This document shows, in pieces, positions 42,639 through 49,680 of a stretch of DNA of 64,000 bases; position 1 is the first letter of the stretch, and each line of letters begins with the position of its first letter. Both the position numbers and the translations under genes were made by a program. This DNA comes from Nocardioides sp. QY071 (GTDB taxonomy: Bacteria > Actinomycetota > Actinomycetes > Propionibacteriales > Nocardioidaceae), in the NCBI RefSeq assembly GCF_029961765.1, contig NZ_CP124681.1, positions 496,001 through 560,000 of the forward strand. The letters are read 5' to 3'. The notes beneath the pieces are model-generated. The model worked only from the letters and a program-made list of their open reading frames with translations, did not search any database and was not told the DNA's origin.

Positions 42639-42641
42639 TTG
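42589..42641. repeat. 53-bp palindrome overlapping the ccsB 3' end
   Basis: CAACTACCG (42589-42597) and CGGTAGTTG (42633-42641) are exact inverted arms. Pairing continues inward with mostly transition-type mismatches, so an RNA hairpin of about 20 bp can form. It encodes the last residues and the stop codon of ccsB. It may also terminate the operon, though no U-tract follows. Confidence 0.65.
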
Positions 42642-42659
42642 AACCGGAGGCCGGCCGGC

Positions 42660-42899
42660 TCAGGCGTCGGGGGAGTCCGGCGGCTGCGGTGTGTCGCGGT
42701 GTCGCTCCCGCTGGCGGCGACGCCACTCGAGGTCGCGCAGGAAGCCCTCGTCGTCGTCAGGGGCGACCGGACGGGTGGGCGGGTGCGGCTTCGGCGTCCG
42801 ACGACGCGCCGGCTGGTCGCCGTCGCCGTGCTCCTGCAGCCAGCGGACCGCGAGGTAGGTCACGGCCGCGAAGACGAGGACGACGAGCAACAGCTTCAC
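42660..42899 (-). CDS. small single-pass membrane protein
   Basis: 79 residues. An N-terminal membrane helix (LLLVVLVFAAVTYLAVRWLQ) is followed by a highly charged Pro/Arg/Asp-rich cytosolic tail, including PDDDEGFLRDLEWRRRQRER. No family is recognised. The GTG start at 42899 has GGAG 4 nt upstream. It lies between ccsB and the DUF4229 gene, where mycobacteria also have small membrane proteins. Function unknown. Confidence 0.7.
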   Translation of the reverse strand: MKLLLVVLVFAAVTYLAVRWLQEHGDGDQPARRRTPKPHPPTRPVAPDDDEGFLRDLEWRRRQRERHRDTPQPPDSPDA

Positions 42900-42981
42900 G
42901 TCTCCAGAGTAGGACCTGGGCGGTGAGATCGTTCCCCCTCCCGATGACCTTCTCCGCGCTTCTCCGGCCTAGGCTGGACAG

Positions 42982-43245
42982 GTGAAGGAGTTCTGGATCT
43001 ACACGGCCCTGCGCGCGGGCCTGTTCATCGGCGCGTTCTGCGTGGTGGGCGGCGTGTGGCTGCTCGTCGCCGACACCGTCAACGTGCTGTGGGTCATCGT
43101 GATCGCCTTCCTGGTCAGCGGCGTCGCGTCGTACGTCCTGCTCGAGCGGCAGCGCTCGGCGTTCGCGGTGAAGGTCGAGAACCGCGCGGGCCGGATCACC
43201 GAGAAGTACGAGGAGATGCGGTCCAAGGAGGACACGGAGGACTGA
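42982..43245 (+). CDS. DUF4229 small membrane protein
   Basis: 87 residues with two membrane helices (LFIGAFCVVGGVWLLVA and VNVLWVIVIAFLVSGVASYVL) and a charged C-terminal tail RAGRITEKYEEMRSKEDTED. The pattern matches DUF4229, a family of unknown role often beside menA in actinobacteria. GTG at 42982 follows TAGGCT by 6 nt, so the transcript may be leaderless. The stop is inside a hairpin shared with menA. Confidence 0.8.
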   Translation: MKEFWIYTALRAGLFIGAFCVVGGVWLLVADTVNVLWVIVIAFLVSGVASYVLLERQRSAFAVKVENRAGRITEKYEEMRSKEDTED

Positions 43246-43258
43246 GGCGAAGCCTCAG
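43242..43258. terminator. convergent hairpin embedded in two stop codons
   Basis: CTGAGGC and GCCTCAG pair exactly around a GAA loop. The left arm contains the TGA of the DUF4229 gene and the right arm the stop of menA on the other strand. A 9-bp gap thus holds a bidirectional hairpin. No U-tract on either side. Confidence 0.55.
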
Positions 43259-44136
43259 CCCACGACCAGGCCGACGCCGGCCAGCACGGCCCAGACCAGC
43301 TCGGCCACCCCGGTCTTCTGCAGCACCGGGATCAGCGCCGGGCCCTGGGCGCCGCCGAGGACGATCCGTGCCGCCGCCACGGCGGGCAGCAGGAAGCCCA
43401 GGCCGAGCAGTGCCCACCAGGTGGTGAGGGCCGCGAGCACGACGACGGCGGCGGCGGACAGGCCGACGAGGACGGCGTAGAAGCCCCGGGTACGACGGTC
43501 GCCGAGCCGCACGGCCAGTGTCATCTTGCCGGCGACCCTGTCGGTGGGGATGTCGCGCAGGTTGTTGGCGACCAGGATCGCGCAGGCCAGCGCGCCGACA
43601 CCGGTGCCGGCGGCGAGGGCGGCCCAGCCGCTGGCGCCCCAGCGCTCGGTCTGCACCCAGGTGGTGCCGACGACGGCGACCAGGCCGAAGAACACGAACA
43701 CCATGACCTCCCCGAGCCCGAGGTAGCCGTAGGGCTTCTTGCCACCGGTGTAGTACCAGGCGGCGAGCACGCAGAGCGCCCCGACGAGGACCAGCCACCA
43801 CGAGGTGGTCGCCGCCAGGACCAGGCCGGCGACGCCGGCGACGCCGAAGGAGCCGAAGGCGGCGCGCTTCACCGCGCCGGGGCTGGCGAGCCCGGAGCCG
43901 ACCAGGCGCAGCGGGCCGACCCGCTCGTCGTCGGTGCCACGGATGCCGTCGGAGTAGTCGTTGGCGTAGTTGACGCCGACCTGGAGGGCCAGGCTCACCA
44001 CGGCGGCGAGCAGCGCCTTCCACCAGACCCCGCGGTCGTCGTACACGGCGACGGCGGTGCCGACGACGACCGGCGCGACCGCCGCCGGGAGGGTGCGGAC
44101 GCGGGCGCCCGCGATCCAGTGCGCTGCAGTGGCCAT
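43255..44136 (-). CDS. menA: 1,4-dihydroxy-2-naphthoate polyprenyltransferase
   Basis: 293-residue integral membrane prenyltransferase of the UbiA superfamily. It attaches the polyprenyl tail to dihydroxynaphthoate in menaquinone synthesis. The first Asp-rich motif is NYANDYSDGIRGTDDERVGP (residue about 56) and the second NNLRDIPTDRVAGKMTLAVR (near residue 190), with about eight helices. It corresponds to Rv0534c and is likewise on the opposite strand to the cytochrome genes. An MFS gene lies upstream, 10 bp away. Confidence 0.95.
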   Translation of the reverse strand: MATAAHWIAGARVRTLPAAVAPVVVGTAVAVYDDRGVWWKALLAAVVSLALQVGVNYANDYSDGIRGTDDERVGPLRLVGSGLASPGAVKRAAFGSFGVAGVAGLVLAATTSWWLVLVGALCVLAAWYYTGGKKPYGYLGLGEVMVFVFFGLVAVVGTTWVQTERWGASGWAALAAGTGVGALACAILVANNLRDIPTDRVAGKMTLAVRLGDRRTRGFYAVLVGLSAAAVVVLAALTTWWALLGLGFLLPAVAAARIVLGGAQGPALIPVLQKTGVAELVWAVLAGVGLVVG

Positions 44137-44146
44137 AGCCGTCGAT

Positions 44147-45436
44147 TCAAGCAGGCGCGGCCGCGGCGTCGTCCAGCCGGGTCAGGTGGCGCTCGGCGGC
44201 GCGTGCTGCCGGGTGGATGAGGACGGCCGCGACGAGGACGATCCCGGCGATCACGAACCATCCCGGGGTGCCCCACTCCATGGCGAGGAAGGTGTACGCC
44301 GCCGGCGCCCAGACCGTGCCGAGGGTATAGCCGAGCTGGGAGACGCCCTGGTACTCGCCGCGGCGCGCGGGGTCGGACAGCTCGGCCTGCAGGCCCCACT
44401 CCCCGGCGGACTGGAACAGCTCGGCGCCGGTGACGGTGACGTGCCCGATCCAGACCAGCGCGATGGTCACCCAGCCGACGGTGTCGTGGGTGACCAGCAC
44501 GATCCCGCAGGACAGGACGAAGAAGAACGCACCCCGGCGCTGGGCGCGCAGCGAGTCGCCGACGGTGGTGACGCCGCGGGCCGCCGCCACCTGGAGCAGC
44601 ACCGCCATCACCGTGTTGGTGCCGAACAGCCAGGCCAGCAGCACCCGCGGCGCGTCGGTCTCCTCGACGAGCCACAGCGGGATGACGACGTTGAGCAGCA
44701 CCTGGTGGGTGCCGAGGATGCCGCCGCAGACCGCCATCGCGACGTACCCCTTGTTGCGCAGCGCACTGCGCCGGTCGCCGTCCCGTCCGTCGGTCACCGC
44801 CTCCAGGGCCTCCTCGAGCGGCGCCTCCTCGGCGTGGTGCGCGACCGAGGGCAGCCGGGAGACGAGGGCGGCGTTGAGGACGAGCAGGGTGGCCGTCGCG
44901 AGCGGTACGGCGCGGATCACGTGGTCGTCGTTGGTGGCCAGCGCGATGCCGGCCAGCAGGGCGCCCAGGGTGTAGCCGACGTTGCGGGCGGCGCGGAAGT
45001 AGGCGTTGGACGACACTCGCTCCTCGCGCGGGAAGACGTCGAAACGGTAGGCGTTGCGCGCCGACCGGCTCGCCGACGTGACGTTCTCCAGCACGATCAT
45101 CATCGCGACGAACGTGAGCAGCCCACCGACGGCCAGCCACGCCAGGTAGAGCAGCGCCTCGACCAGCGAGGCGAGCGCCCAGACCCGCTTGGCGCCGTAG
45201 CGGTCGGAGAGCTTGCCCAGGGGTACGGCGAGCAGGAAGGTCACCAGGCCCGCGATGGACAGGCCCAGGCCGACCTGGGCCGCGGACAGCCCGACGATCT
45301 GGGTGAAGAACACCGCGCTCCCGGTGAGGAACACCCCGTCGCCGAAGGCGGAGAGCACGGACTGGCCGGACAGACGGCGGACGAGAGGAGTGGGGCCGGC
45401 GAGGCGGGTGACCCGGTCCGAGAGGAGGTTGGGCAT
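44147..45436 (-). CDS. MFS transporter (paralogue of the one at 48.3-49.6 kb)
   Basis: 429 residues with about twelve membrane helices and the MFS loop GKLSDRYGAKRVWALA between helices 2 and 3. It shares long identical stretches with the transporter at 48341-49642, such as LNVVIPLWLVE and VLLAWLFGTNTV, so the two are paralogues. The substrate is unknown. It reads towards menA, 10 bp away, and lies downstream of the MAPEG gene. Position at the edge of the glutathione-type island suggests export of a thiol conjugate, which is inference only. Confidence 0.88.
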   Translation of the reverse strand: MPNLLSDRVTRLAGPTPLVRRLSGQSVLSAFGDGVFLTGSAVFFTQIVGLSAAQVGLGLSIAGLVTFLLAVPLGKLSDRYGAKRVWALASLVEALLYLAWLAVGGLLTFVAMMIVLENVTSASRSARNAYRFDVFPREERVSSNAYFRAARNVGYTLGALLAGIALATNDDHVIRAVPLATATLLVLNAALVSRLPSVAHHAEEAPLEEALEAVTDGRDGDRRSALRNKGYVAMAVCGGILGTHQVLLNVVIPLWLVEETDAPRVLLAWLFGTNTVMAVLLQVAAARGVTTVGDSLRAQRRGAFFFVLSCGIVLVTHDTVGWVTIALVWIGHVTVTGAELFQSAGEWGLQAELSDPARRGEYQGVSQLGYTLGTVWAPAAYTFLAMEWGTPGWFVIAGIVLVAAVLIHPAARAAERHLTRLDDAAAAPA

Positions 45437-45496
45437 CGAGAGGAGAACCTATGCCCGGCGCCGGCCGGCTGTCGAAGGACTTCCGGGGGATCCGGG

Positions 45497-45892
45497 TCAC
45501 ATCGCGACGAGCGCCGTCACCCCGAGCGCGATGCCGGACAGGTAGGTGAACATCGCCCCGGAGTCGCGGACCGGGCCGTGCGCGGCCAGCGTCCTCGACC
45601 TGAGCATGCCGAAGGCGTGCCCGAAGCGGGCCGCGGTGGCGACCACGGCGAGCACGTCGAGCCACCAGCCGGCGGTCAGCGTGGAGCAGACGACGAGGAG
45701 GACGACGAGCGTCGGGACGTACTCGGCCGCGTTGCCGTGCGCGCGCTGCGCGATGAGCAGGCGGTCGGCCGGGTCGGTGGGCATCTGCGGTCCGTCCCCG
45801 CCGCGGATCGCCCTGTGCCGGGTGACGTTGGCGCCGAGGACGAACAGCAGCATGCCCATCAGGGCGATGCAGGTGATCACGATGGTGCTCAT
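45497..45892 (-). CDS. MAPEG-family membrane protein
   Basis: 131 residues with four membrane helices. The signature QRAHGNAAEYVPTLVVLLVV (near residue 50) is that of the MAPEG family (membrane-associated proteins in eicosanoid and glutathione metabolism). Many members are glutathione transferases or peroxidases. The start overlaps the stop of the GshB-like gene (ATGA), so the two are translationally coupled. This pairing strengthens the idea that the cassette makes and uses a glutathione-type thiol. Confidence 0.88.
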   Translation of the reverse strand: MSTIVITCIALMGMLLFVLGANVTRHRAIRGGDGPQMPTDPADRLLIAQRAHGNAAEYVPTLVVLLVVCSTLTAGWWLDVLAVVATAARFGHAFGMLRSRTLAAHGPVRDSGAMFTYLSGIALGVTALVAM

Positions 45893-46878
45893 GCGAAGGC
45901 CTCTTCTCTCGGGAGGACGGTCGGGAGGACGGTCGGGAGGAGCCGGCGCAGGGTCGCACCGGCCAGGTCGGTGCCCAGCAGGGCGTCGGTCTTGCTCGTG
46001 CCGCCGGGGCAGGTCACGTTGACCTCGATCAGGCGGCCGTCGATGACGTCGAGGCCGGCGGTCGCGATGCCGTGGCGGGCGAGCAGGGGAGCGACGGCGG
46101 CGACGATGCGCCGGTCGGCGGCGTCGACGCTCGCAGGGGCGGAGGGCGGCCCGATCCGGAAGTCGCCGGGCTCGAGGTGACGCAGGACGGCGCCGACGAT
46201 CTCGCCGTCGACGAGGAACAGCCGCTTGTTGCCGTCGGCGACGGCGCTGAGGTGGGCCTGCGCGATCACGTGCCGCCGGCCGCCGGCGGTCGCCGACTCG
46301 GCCAGCGCTCGCGCGGCCGCGTCGTCGTGCAGCAGCCACACGTCGAGGCCGCCGAACCCGTCGACCGGCTTCACGACGGCCGCGCCGTGCTCGGCCACGA
46401 ATCGGCGCACCTGCGCGGGATCGGGGGTCACCAGCGTCGGTGGACAGAGCTCGGGGAAGCGCAGCGCGACCAGCTTCTCGTGCAGCGCGCGCACGCCCGC
46501 GGGGTGGTTGACCACCCGGGTGCCGGCGGCCTCGACCAGGTCGAGGAGGTACGTCGTGTGCAGGTACCGCGCGTCGACCGGCGGGTCGATCCGCAGCAGC
46601 ACGAGCTGCACCGTCGCGGCCACGTCGACGGTCTCCGGGAGCCCGACGTGGCACCACGGCGTGCTGACGAGCCAGCGGTGGTCGTCGCCGCGGACGCGCG
46701 GACCGAGCGTCACCGGCGTGGCTCGTGCCAGCAGGCGCCCCGCGACCACCGTGAGGTCCTCGGGCGTGCAGACCCGGACGGCGACGCCGAGGTCCTGGGC
46801 CGCGGCGACCAGCCCGACGGTCGAGTCGACTGCCGGGTCCAGCCCGGCCCACGGGTCGGCCACGACCAGGACGCTCAT
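45889..46878 (-). CDS. GshB-like ATP-grasp ligase (glutathione synthetase family)
   Basis: 329 residues. The prokaryotic glutathione synthetase pattern is evident: VLLRIDPPVDARYLHTTYLL, NHPAGVRALHEKLVALRFPE, VVKPVDGFGGLDVWLL (ATP-grasp glycine loop) and LIEVNVTCPGGTSKTDALLG (Mg-binding Glu and Asn, compare INVTSP in E. coli GshB). It would add glycine, or another amine, to gamma-glutamylcysteine. The C-terminal end carries a TVLP repeat from a 12-bp tandem repeat. Overlaps the GCL-like gene upstream and MAPEG downstream. The exact product is not proven. Confidence 0.83.
   Translation of the reverse strand: MSVLVVADPWAGLDPAVDSTVGLVAAAQDLGVAVRVCTPEDLTVVAGRLLARATPVTLGPRVRGDDHRWLVSTPWCHVGLPETVDVAATVQLVLLRIDPPVDARYLHTTYLLDLVEAAGTRVVNHPAGVRALHEKLVALRFPELCPPTLVTPDPAQVRRFVAEHGAAVVKPVDGFGGLDVWLLHDDAAARALAESATAGGRRHVIAQAHLSAVADGNKRLFLVDGEIVGAVLRHLEPGDFRIGPPSAPASVDAADRRIVAAVAPLLARHGIATAGLDVIDGRLIEVNVTCPGGTSKTDALLGTDLAGATLRRLLPTVLPTVLPREEAFA
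45910..45945. repeat. 12-bp tandem repeat in the gshB-like 3' end
   Basis: The unit CGGGAGGACGGT occurs at 45910-45921 and 45922-45933 and partly again from 45934. It encodes a Thr-Val-Leu-Pro repeat near the C-terminus. Because the unit is a multiple of three, copy changes would not shift the frame. Confidence 0.6.
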
Positions 46879-47849
46879 GCCGCGACCCTCCGGCGCGAGC
46901 CGGTCAGGAGAGCGAGCCCGCGGTCCGCGTCGCAGCAGCCCGCCGCAGCGTCTGCCCAGTGCTCGGCCAGCCGGGCCCGCTCTCCCGAGAGGGAGGCGAG
47001 GGCCGCACGCCGGCGCTCGTCGTCGTACAGGAGCGCGGCGAGGCCGTGCAGCAGGTCGCCGACCTCGCGGGCAGGGCGGGCGTCGGGGAAGCGGACCTCG
47101 AGGTAGCGCCCGCGCGGGCGGACCGGCGGGAACAGCGTGCTGAGGTGCGCCTCGGCGCTCGCTCCGAGGAAGTCGGTGGCGCCGGCGGCGAAGGAGGCGT
47201 AGGCGGCGACCGGGTCGTCGCCGTGGAGCAGCCGGTCGTCGAAGGCGGTCCGCGCGGGGTCGACCGCGAGCCAGGTGGTGAGCCGGCCGTCGGGTCCGGT
47301 GCTGCGCGCGGTCGCGGCGGCGAGGAACGGGCCGGCCAGCAGCAGCACCCGCCACTGTTCGATCCCGGCGGCGCCCGGCCACCAGTCGAGGCAGGCCTGA
47401 GTGGAGGCGGTGGAGCGCATCATCCGGCGGCCGGCGGGGCCGATCGTGTCGAGGTGGTGCTCCATGGCGTCGTACCGCGGGGTGCGCAGGTGGCGCGGCG
47501 TGGCCGGGTCACAGCGGCGGACGGGGCGGGCGTCGAGCACCACCGAGTGCGGCTGCAGGTCGCGGCCGAGGGCGGCGGTGACCTCGACGAGGTGGCGGGC
47601 CGCGGCATCGGGCGACGGTGCGGACGGGAGGCTGATCTCGACCTGGCCGCCGGGCTCGAAGCTCAGCCAGGGTGCGTACCAGCGACCGGCGCTCGCCTCG
47701 CGGACCCGCTCGGGCGCGACGCTTGCGCCGCTGAAGAGGCCCATGGCGAACAGCTCCTGCTCGACCGCCACCCGGACCGTGCGGGTGCTGCCGGGGAGCT
47801 GCGGTCGGAACAGCCGGGCGACGGCGGGCCGAAGGGTTCGTACGTCCAT
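46875..47849 (-). CDS. glutamate-cysteine ligase-like protein (EgtA/GCS2 type)
   Basis: 324 residues. The blocks RTPRYDAMEHHLDTIGPAGR and RMMRSTASTQACLDWW resemble the substrate-binding heart of the EgtA/GCS2-type glutamate-cysteine ligases, which make gamma-glutamylcysteine. WLAVDPARTAFDD is the later family segment. It is shorter than typical EgtA (about 400 residues). No ergothioneine genes (egtB, egtD) follow; instead a GshB-like ligase does, which points to glutathione-type synthesis. ATG at 47849 with AGGAG 5 nt upstream. Divergent from the MarR gene over 55 bp. Confidence 0.78.
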   Translation of the reverse strand: MDVRTLRPAVARLFRPQLPGSTRTVRVAVEQELFAMGLFSGASVAPERVREASAGRWYAPWLSFEPGGQVEISLPSAPSPDAAARHLVEVTAALGRDLQPHSVVLDARPVRRCDPATPRHLRTPRYDAMEHHLDTIGPAGRRMMRSTASTQACLDWWPGAAGIEQWRVLLLAGPFLAAATARSTGPDGRLTTWLAVDPARTAFDDRLLHGDDPVAAYASFAAGATDFLGASAEAHLSTLFPPVRPRGRYLEVRFPDARPAREVGDLLHGLAALLYDDERRRAALASLSGERARLAEHWADAAAGCCDADRGLALLTGSRRRVAA

Positions 47850-47867
47850 GGCATCTCCTGATAAAGT

Positions 47868-47905
47868 AAGGCTGCCTGTCAATAATGGAAGGTAGCCTGT
47901 CGATA
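47868..47905. promoter_or_regulatory. tandem operator between the thiol cassette and marR
   Basis: GGCTGCCTGTCAATA (47870-47884) and GGTAGCCTGTCGATA (47891-47905) form a direct repeat with a 21-bp period, two helical turns. Each begins with a small dyad (AGGCTGCCT, AGGTAGCCT). The AT-rich block covers the start regions of both divergent genes and is the likely binding site of the MarR protein. Confidence 0.6.
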
Positions 47906-48351
47906 TGTCAAGAGAGCTGAACCGCCCCGATCGCGAGCCGTTGATCGCGCTCGTGGAGAAGACGGCCCGGGCGCTGCGGGCCGACATGATCGCCAGCGCG
48001 CACCGCGCCGGCTTCCCCGAGGTCGCGCTCGCGCACTCGGCGGTGTTCGCGACCCTGCCGCCCGAGGGGGCCCGCGCCGCCGACATGGCCGCCCGTGCGG
48101 AGATCACCCGGCAGTCGATGGGCGAGGCGGTCCGCGACCTGGTCCGGCTCGGGATCCTCGAGATGGTGCCGGACCCCTCCGACGGGCGCGCGAAGCTGGT
48201 GACCTACACGGCGTACGGCAAGGAGGTCGCCCAGGCCGGCTTCGACCACATCACCGATCTCGACCGCCGGTTCCGCGCTGAGCTCGGCGACGAGGAGTAC
48301 GACGCCGCCCGTCGTGTCCTCGAACGGGTGCGGACCCTGCTCACGCCGTGA
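47905..48351 (+). CDS. MarR-family transcriptional regulator
   Basis: 148 residues with a winged helix-turn-helix: ARAADMAARAEITRQSMGEA VRDLVRLGILEMVPDPSDGR contains the recognition helix and the Asp/Arg wing typical of MarR. Such proteins respond to phenolics, oxidants or drugs. Divergent from the GCL-like gene with tandem operator repeats in between, so it probably represses the thiol cassette and itself. The 3' end overlaps the convergent MFS gene by 11 bp. ATG at 47905. Confidence 0.88.
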   Translation: MSRELNRPDREPLIALVEKTARALRADMIASAHRAGFPEVALAHSAVFATLPPEGARAADMAARAEITRQSMGEAVRDLVRLGILEMVPDPSDGRAKLVTYTAYGKEVAQAGFDHITDLDRRFRAELGDEEYDAARRVLERVRTLLTP

Positions 48352-49642
48352 CGGTGGGTGCGCTCTCCCCGGCGGCGACGGGCCGGAAGTTCCGCTCGGC
48401 GAAGCGCCGTGCCGCCCGCACGGACGGACCGAGCCCGATCGTGGCGACGAGGATGATGCCCGCGATCACCAGCCAGCCCTCGGCGCCCCAGGTCAGGGCG
48501 AGGAAGGTGTAGACGGCCGGCGACCACTGGAAGCCCAGCGCGCCGGCGACCTCCTGGACGCCCTGGTACTCGCCGCGCCGGTCCGGGTCGGACAGCTCGG
48601 CCTCGAAGGACCAGCTGGCGCCGGAGATGGCGAGCTCGGCGCCGGTGACCGTGACGTGACCCAGCCAGACGAGCAGCACCGTGATCAGGCCGACCGTCGA
48701 GTGGGTGATCATCGTGATGACGCAGGAGGTCACGAAGAAGGCGGACGAGATCCAGACGTAGCGCAGGGCGTCGTCGAGGTTGCGCACCCCCTTCGAGGTG
48801 TAGGCCGGCAGGAAGATGCACAGCACCGTGTTGGTGCCGAACAGCCAGGCCAGCAGGACCTGCGGCGCGTCGGTGGCCTCGACCAGCCACAGCGGGATCA
48901 CGACGTTGAGCAGGATCTGGTTGGTCCACATCACGCCGAGGAAGAAGGTCGTGAACATCCAGCCGATGTTGCGCAGCGGGCCGGGACCGGTCGGGCGGAC
49001 GCGGGCCTCGCCGCTCGAGACGCGCAGGTCGTGCGGGGCGGCGGGCAGCCGGGTGATGCCCACGGCGTTGGCCACCATCAGCACGGCCGTGACCACGGGC
49101 GTCCACCGGATCACCTCGAGGCTGCCGGTGGCGAGCGCCAGACCGCCCACGAGGGCGCCCAGGGTGTGGCCGATGTTGAGCCAGGAGTACATGTAGGACT
49201 GCGTCTGCACGCGCGTCGCGGGCGGCAGCACGTCGTAGACGTAGGCCTGGTGGCTCGACCGTCCGAAGGCGGTGAAGGCGCCCATCAGGGCGGCCGCGAC
49301 GACGTACTGCCCGAAGCCCTCGATGAACGGGAGCGCGAGGAACACCAGGGCGCGGGCCACGGCCTGGGCCGCCCAGATCCGCTTGGGGCCGACCCGGTCG
49401 ATGATCCGGCCCGCGGGATAGGAGAACGCGAACTGGGCGATGCCCATGATCGTCAGTGCCAGGCCGGCGCGGCCCGCGGACATGCCCACGACCTTGGTCA
49501 GGAAGACCGCGCTGCCCGTCATGAAGGCGCTCTCGCCGACGGCGAAGACCATGCCCTGCGTGGCGAGTCGTCGCGGCAGGCCGGCAGGAGGCATCAGGCG
49601 GGCGAAGAACCCGCGTGGATCGCCCGGGAGAGGAGTGCTCAT
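48341..49642 (-). CDS. MFS transporter (paralogue of the one at 44.1-45.4 kb)
   Basis: 433 residues, twelve helices, with the MFS loop GRIIDRVGPKRIWAAQA. Segments ILLNVVIPLWLVEATDAPQV and LLAWLFGTNTVL match the paralogue on the far side of the glutathione-type island almost residue for residue. Substrate unknown. It is divergent from menE and convergent with the MarR gene. ATG at 49642; an alternative start is not better supported. Confidence 0.88.
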   Translation of the reverse strand: MSTPLPGDPRGFFARLMPPAGLPRRLATQGMVFAVGESAFMTGSAVFLTKVVGMSAGRAGLALTIMGIAQFAFSYPAGRIIDRVGPKRIWAAQAVARALVFLALPFIEGFGQYVVAAALMGAFTAFGRSSHQAYVYDVLPPATRVQTQSYMYSWLNIGHTLGALVGGLALATGSLEVIRWTPVVTAVLMVANAVGITRLPAAPHDLRVSSGEARVRPTGPGPLRNIGWMFTTFFLGVMWTNQILLNVVIPLWLVEATDAPQVLLAWLFGTNTVLCIFLPAYTSKGVRNLDDALRYVWISSAFFVTSCVITMITHSTVGLITVLLVWLGHVTVTGAELAISGASWSFEAELSDPDRRGEYQGVQEVAGALGFQWSPAVYTFLALTWGAEGWLVIAGIILVATIGLGPSVRAARRFAERNFRPVAAGESAPTVTA

Positions 49643-49680
49643 CGGCAGTCATTCTCGCCGGGCCCGCTAGCGTCTGTCGC

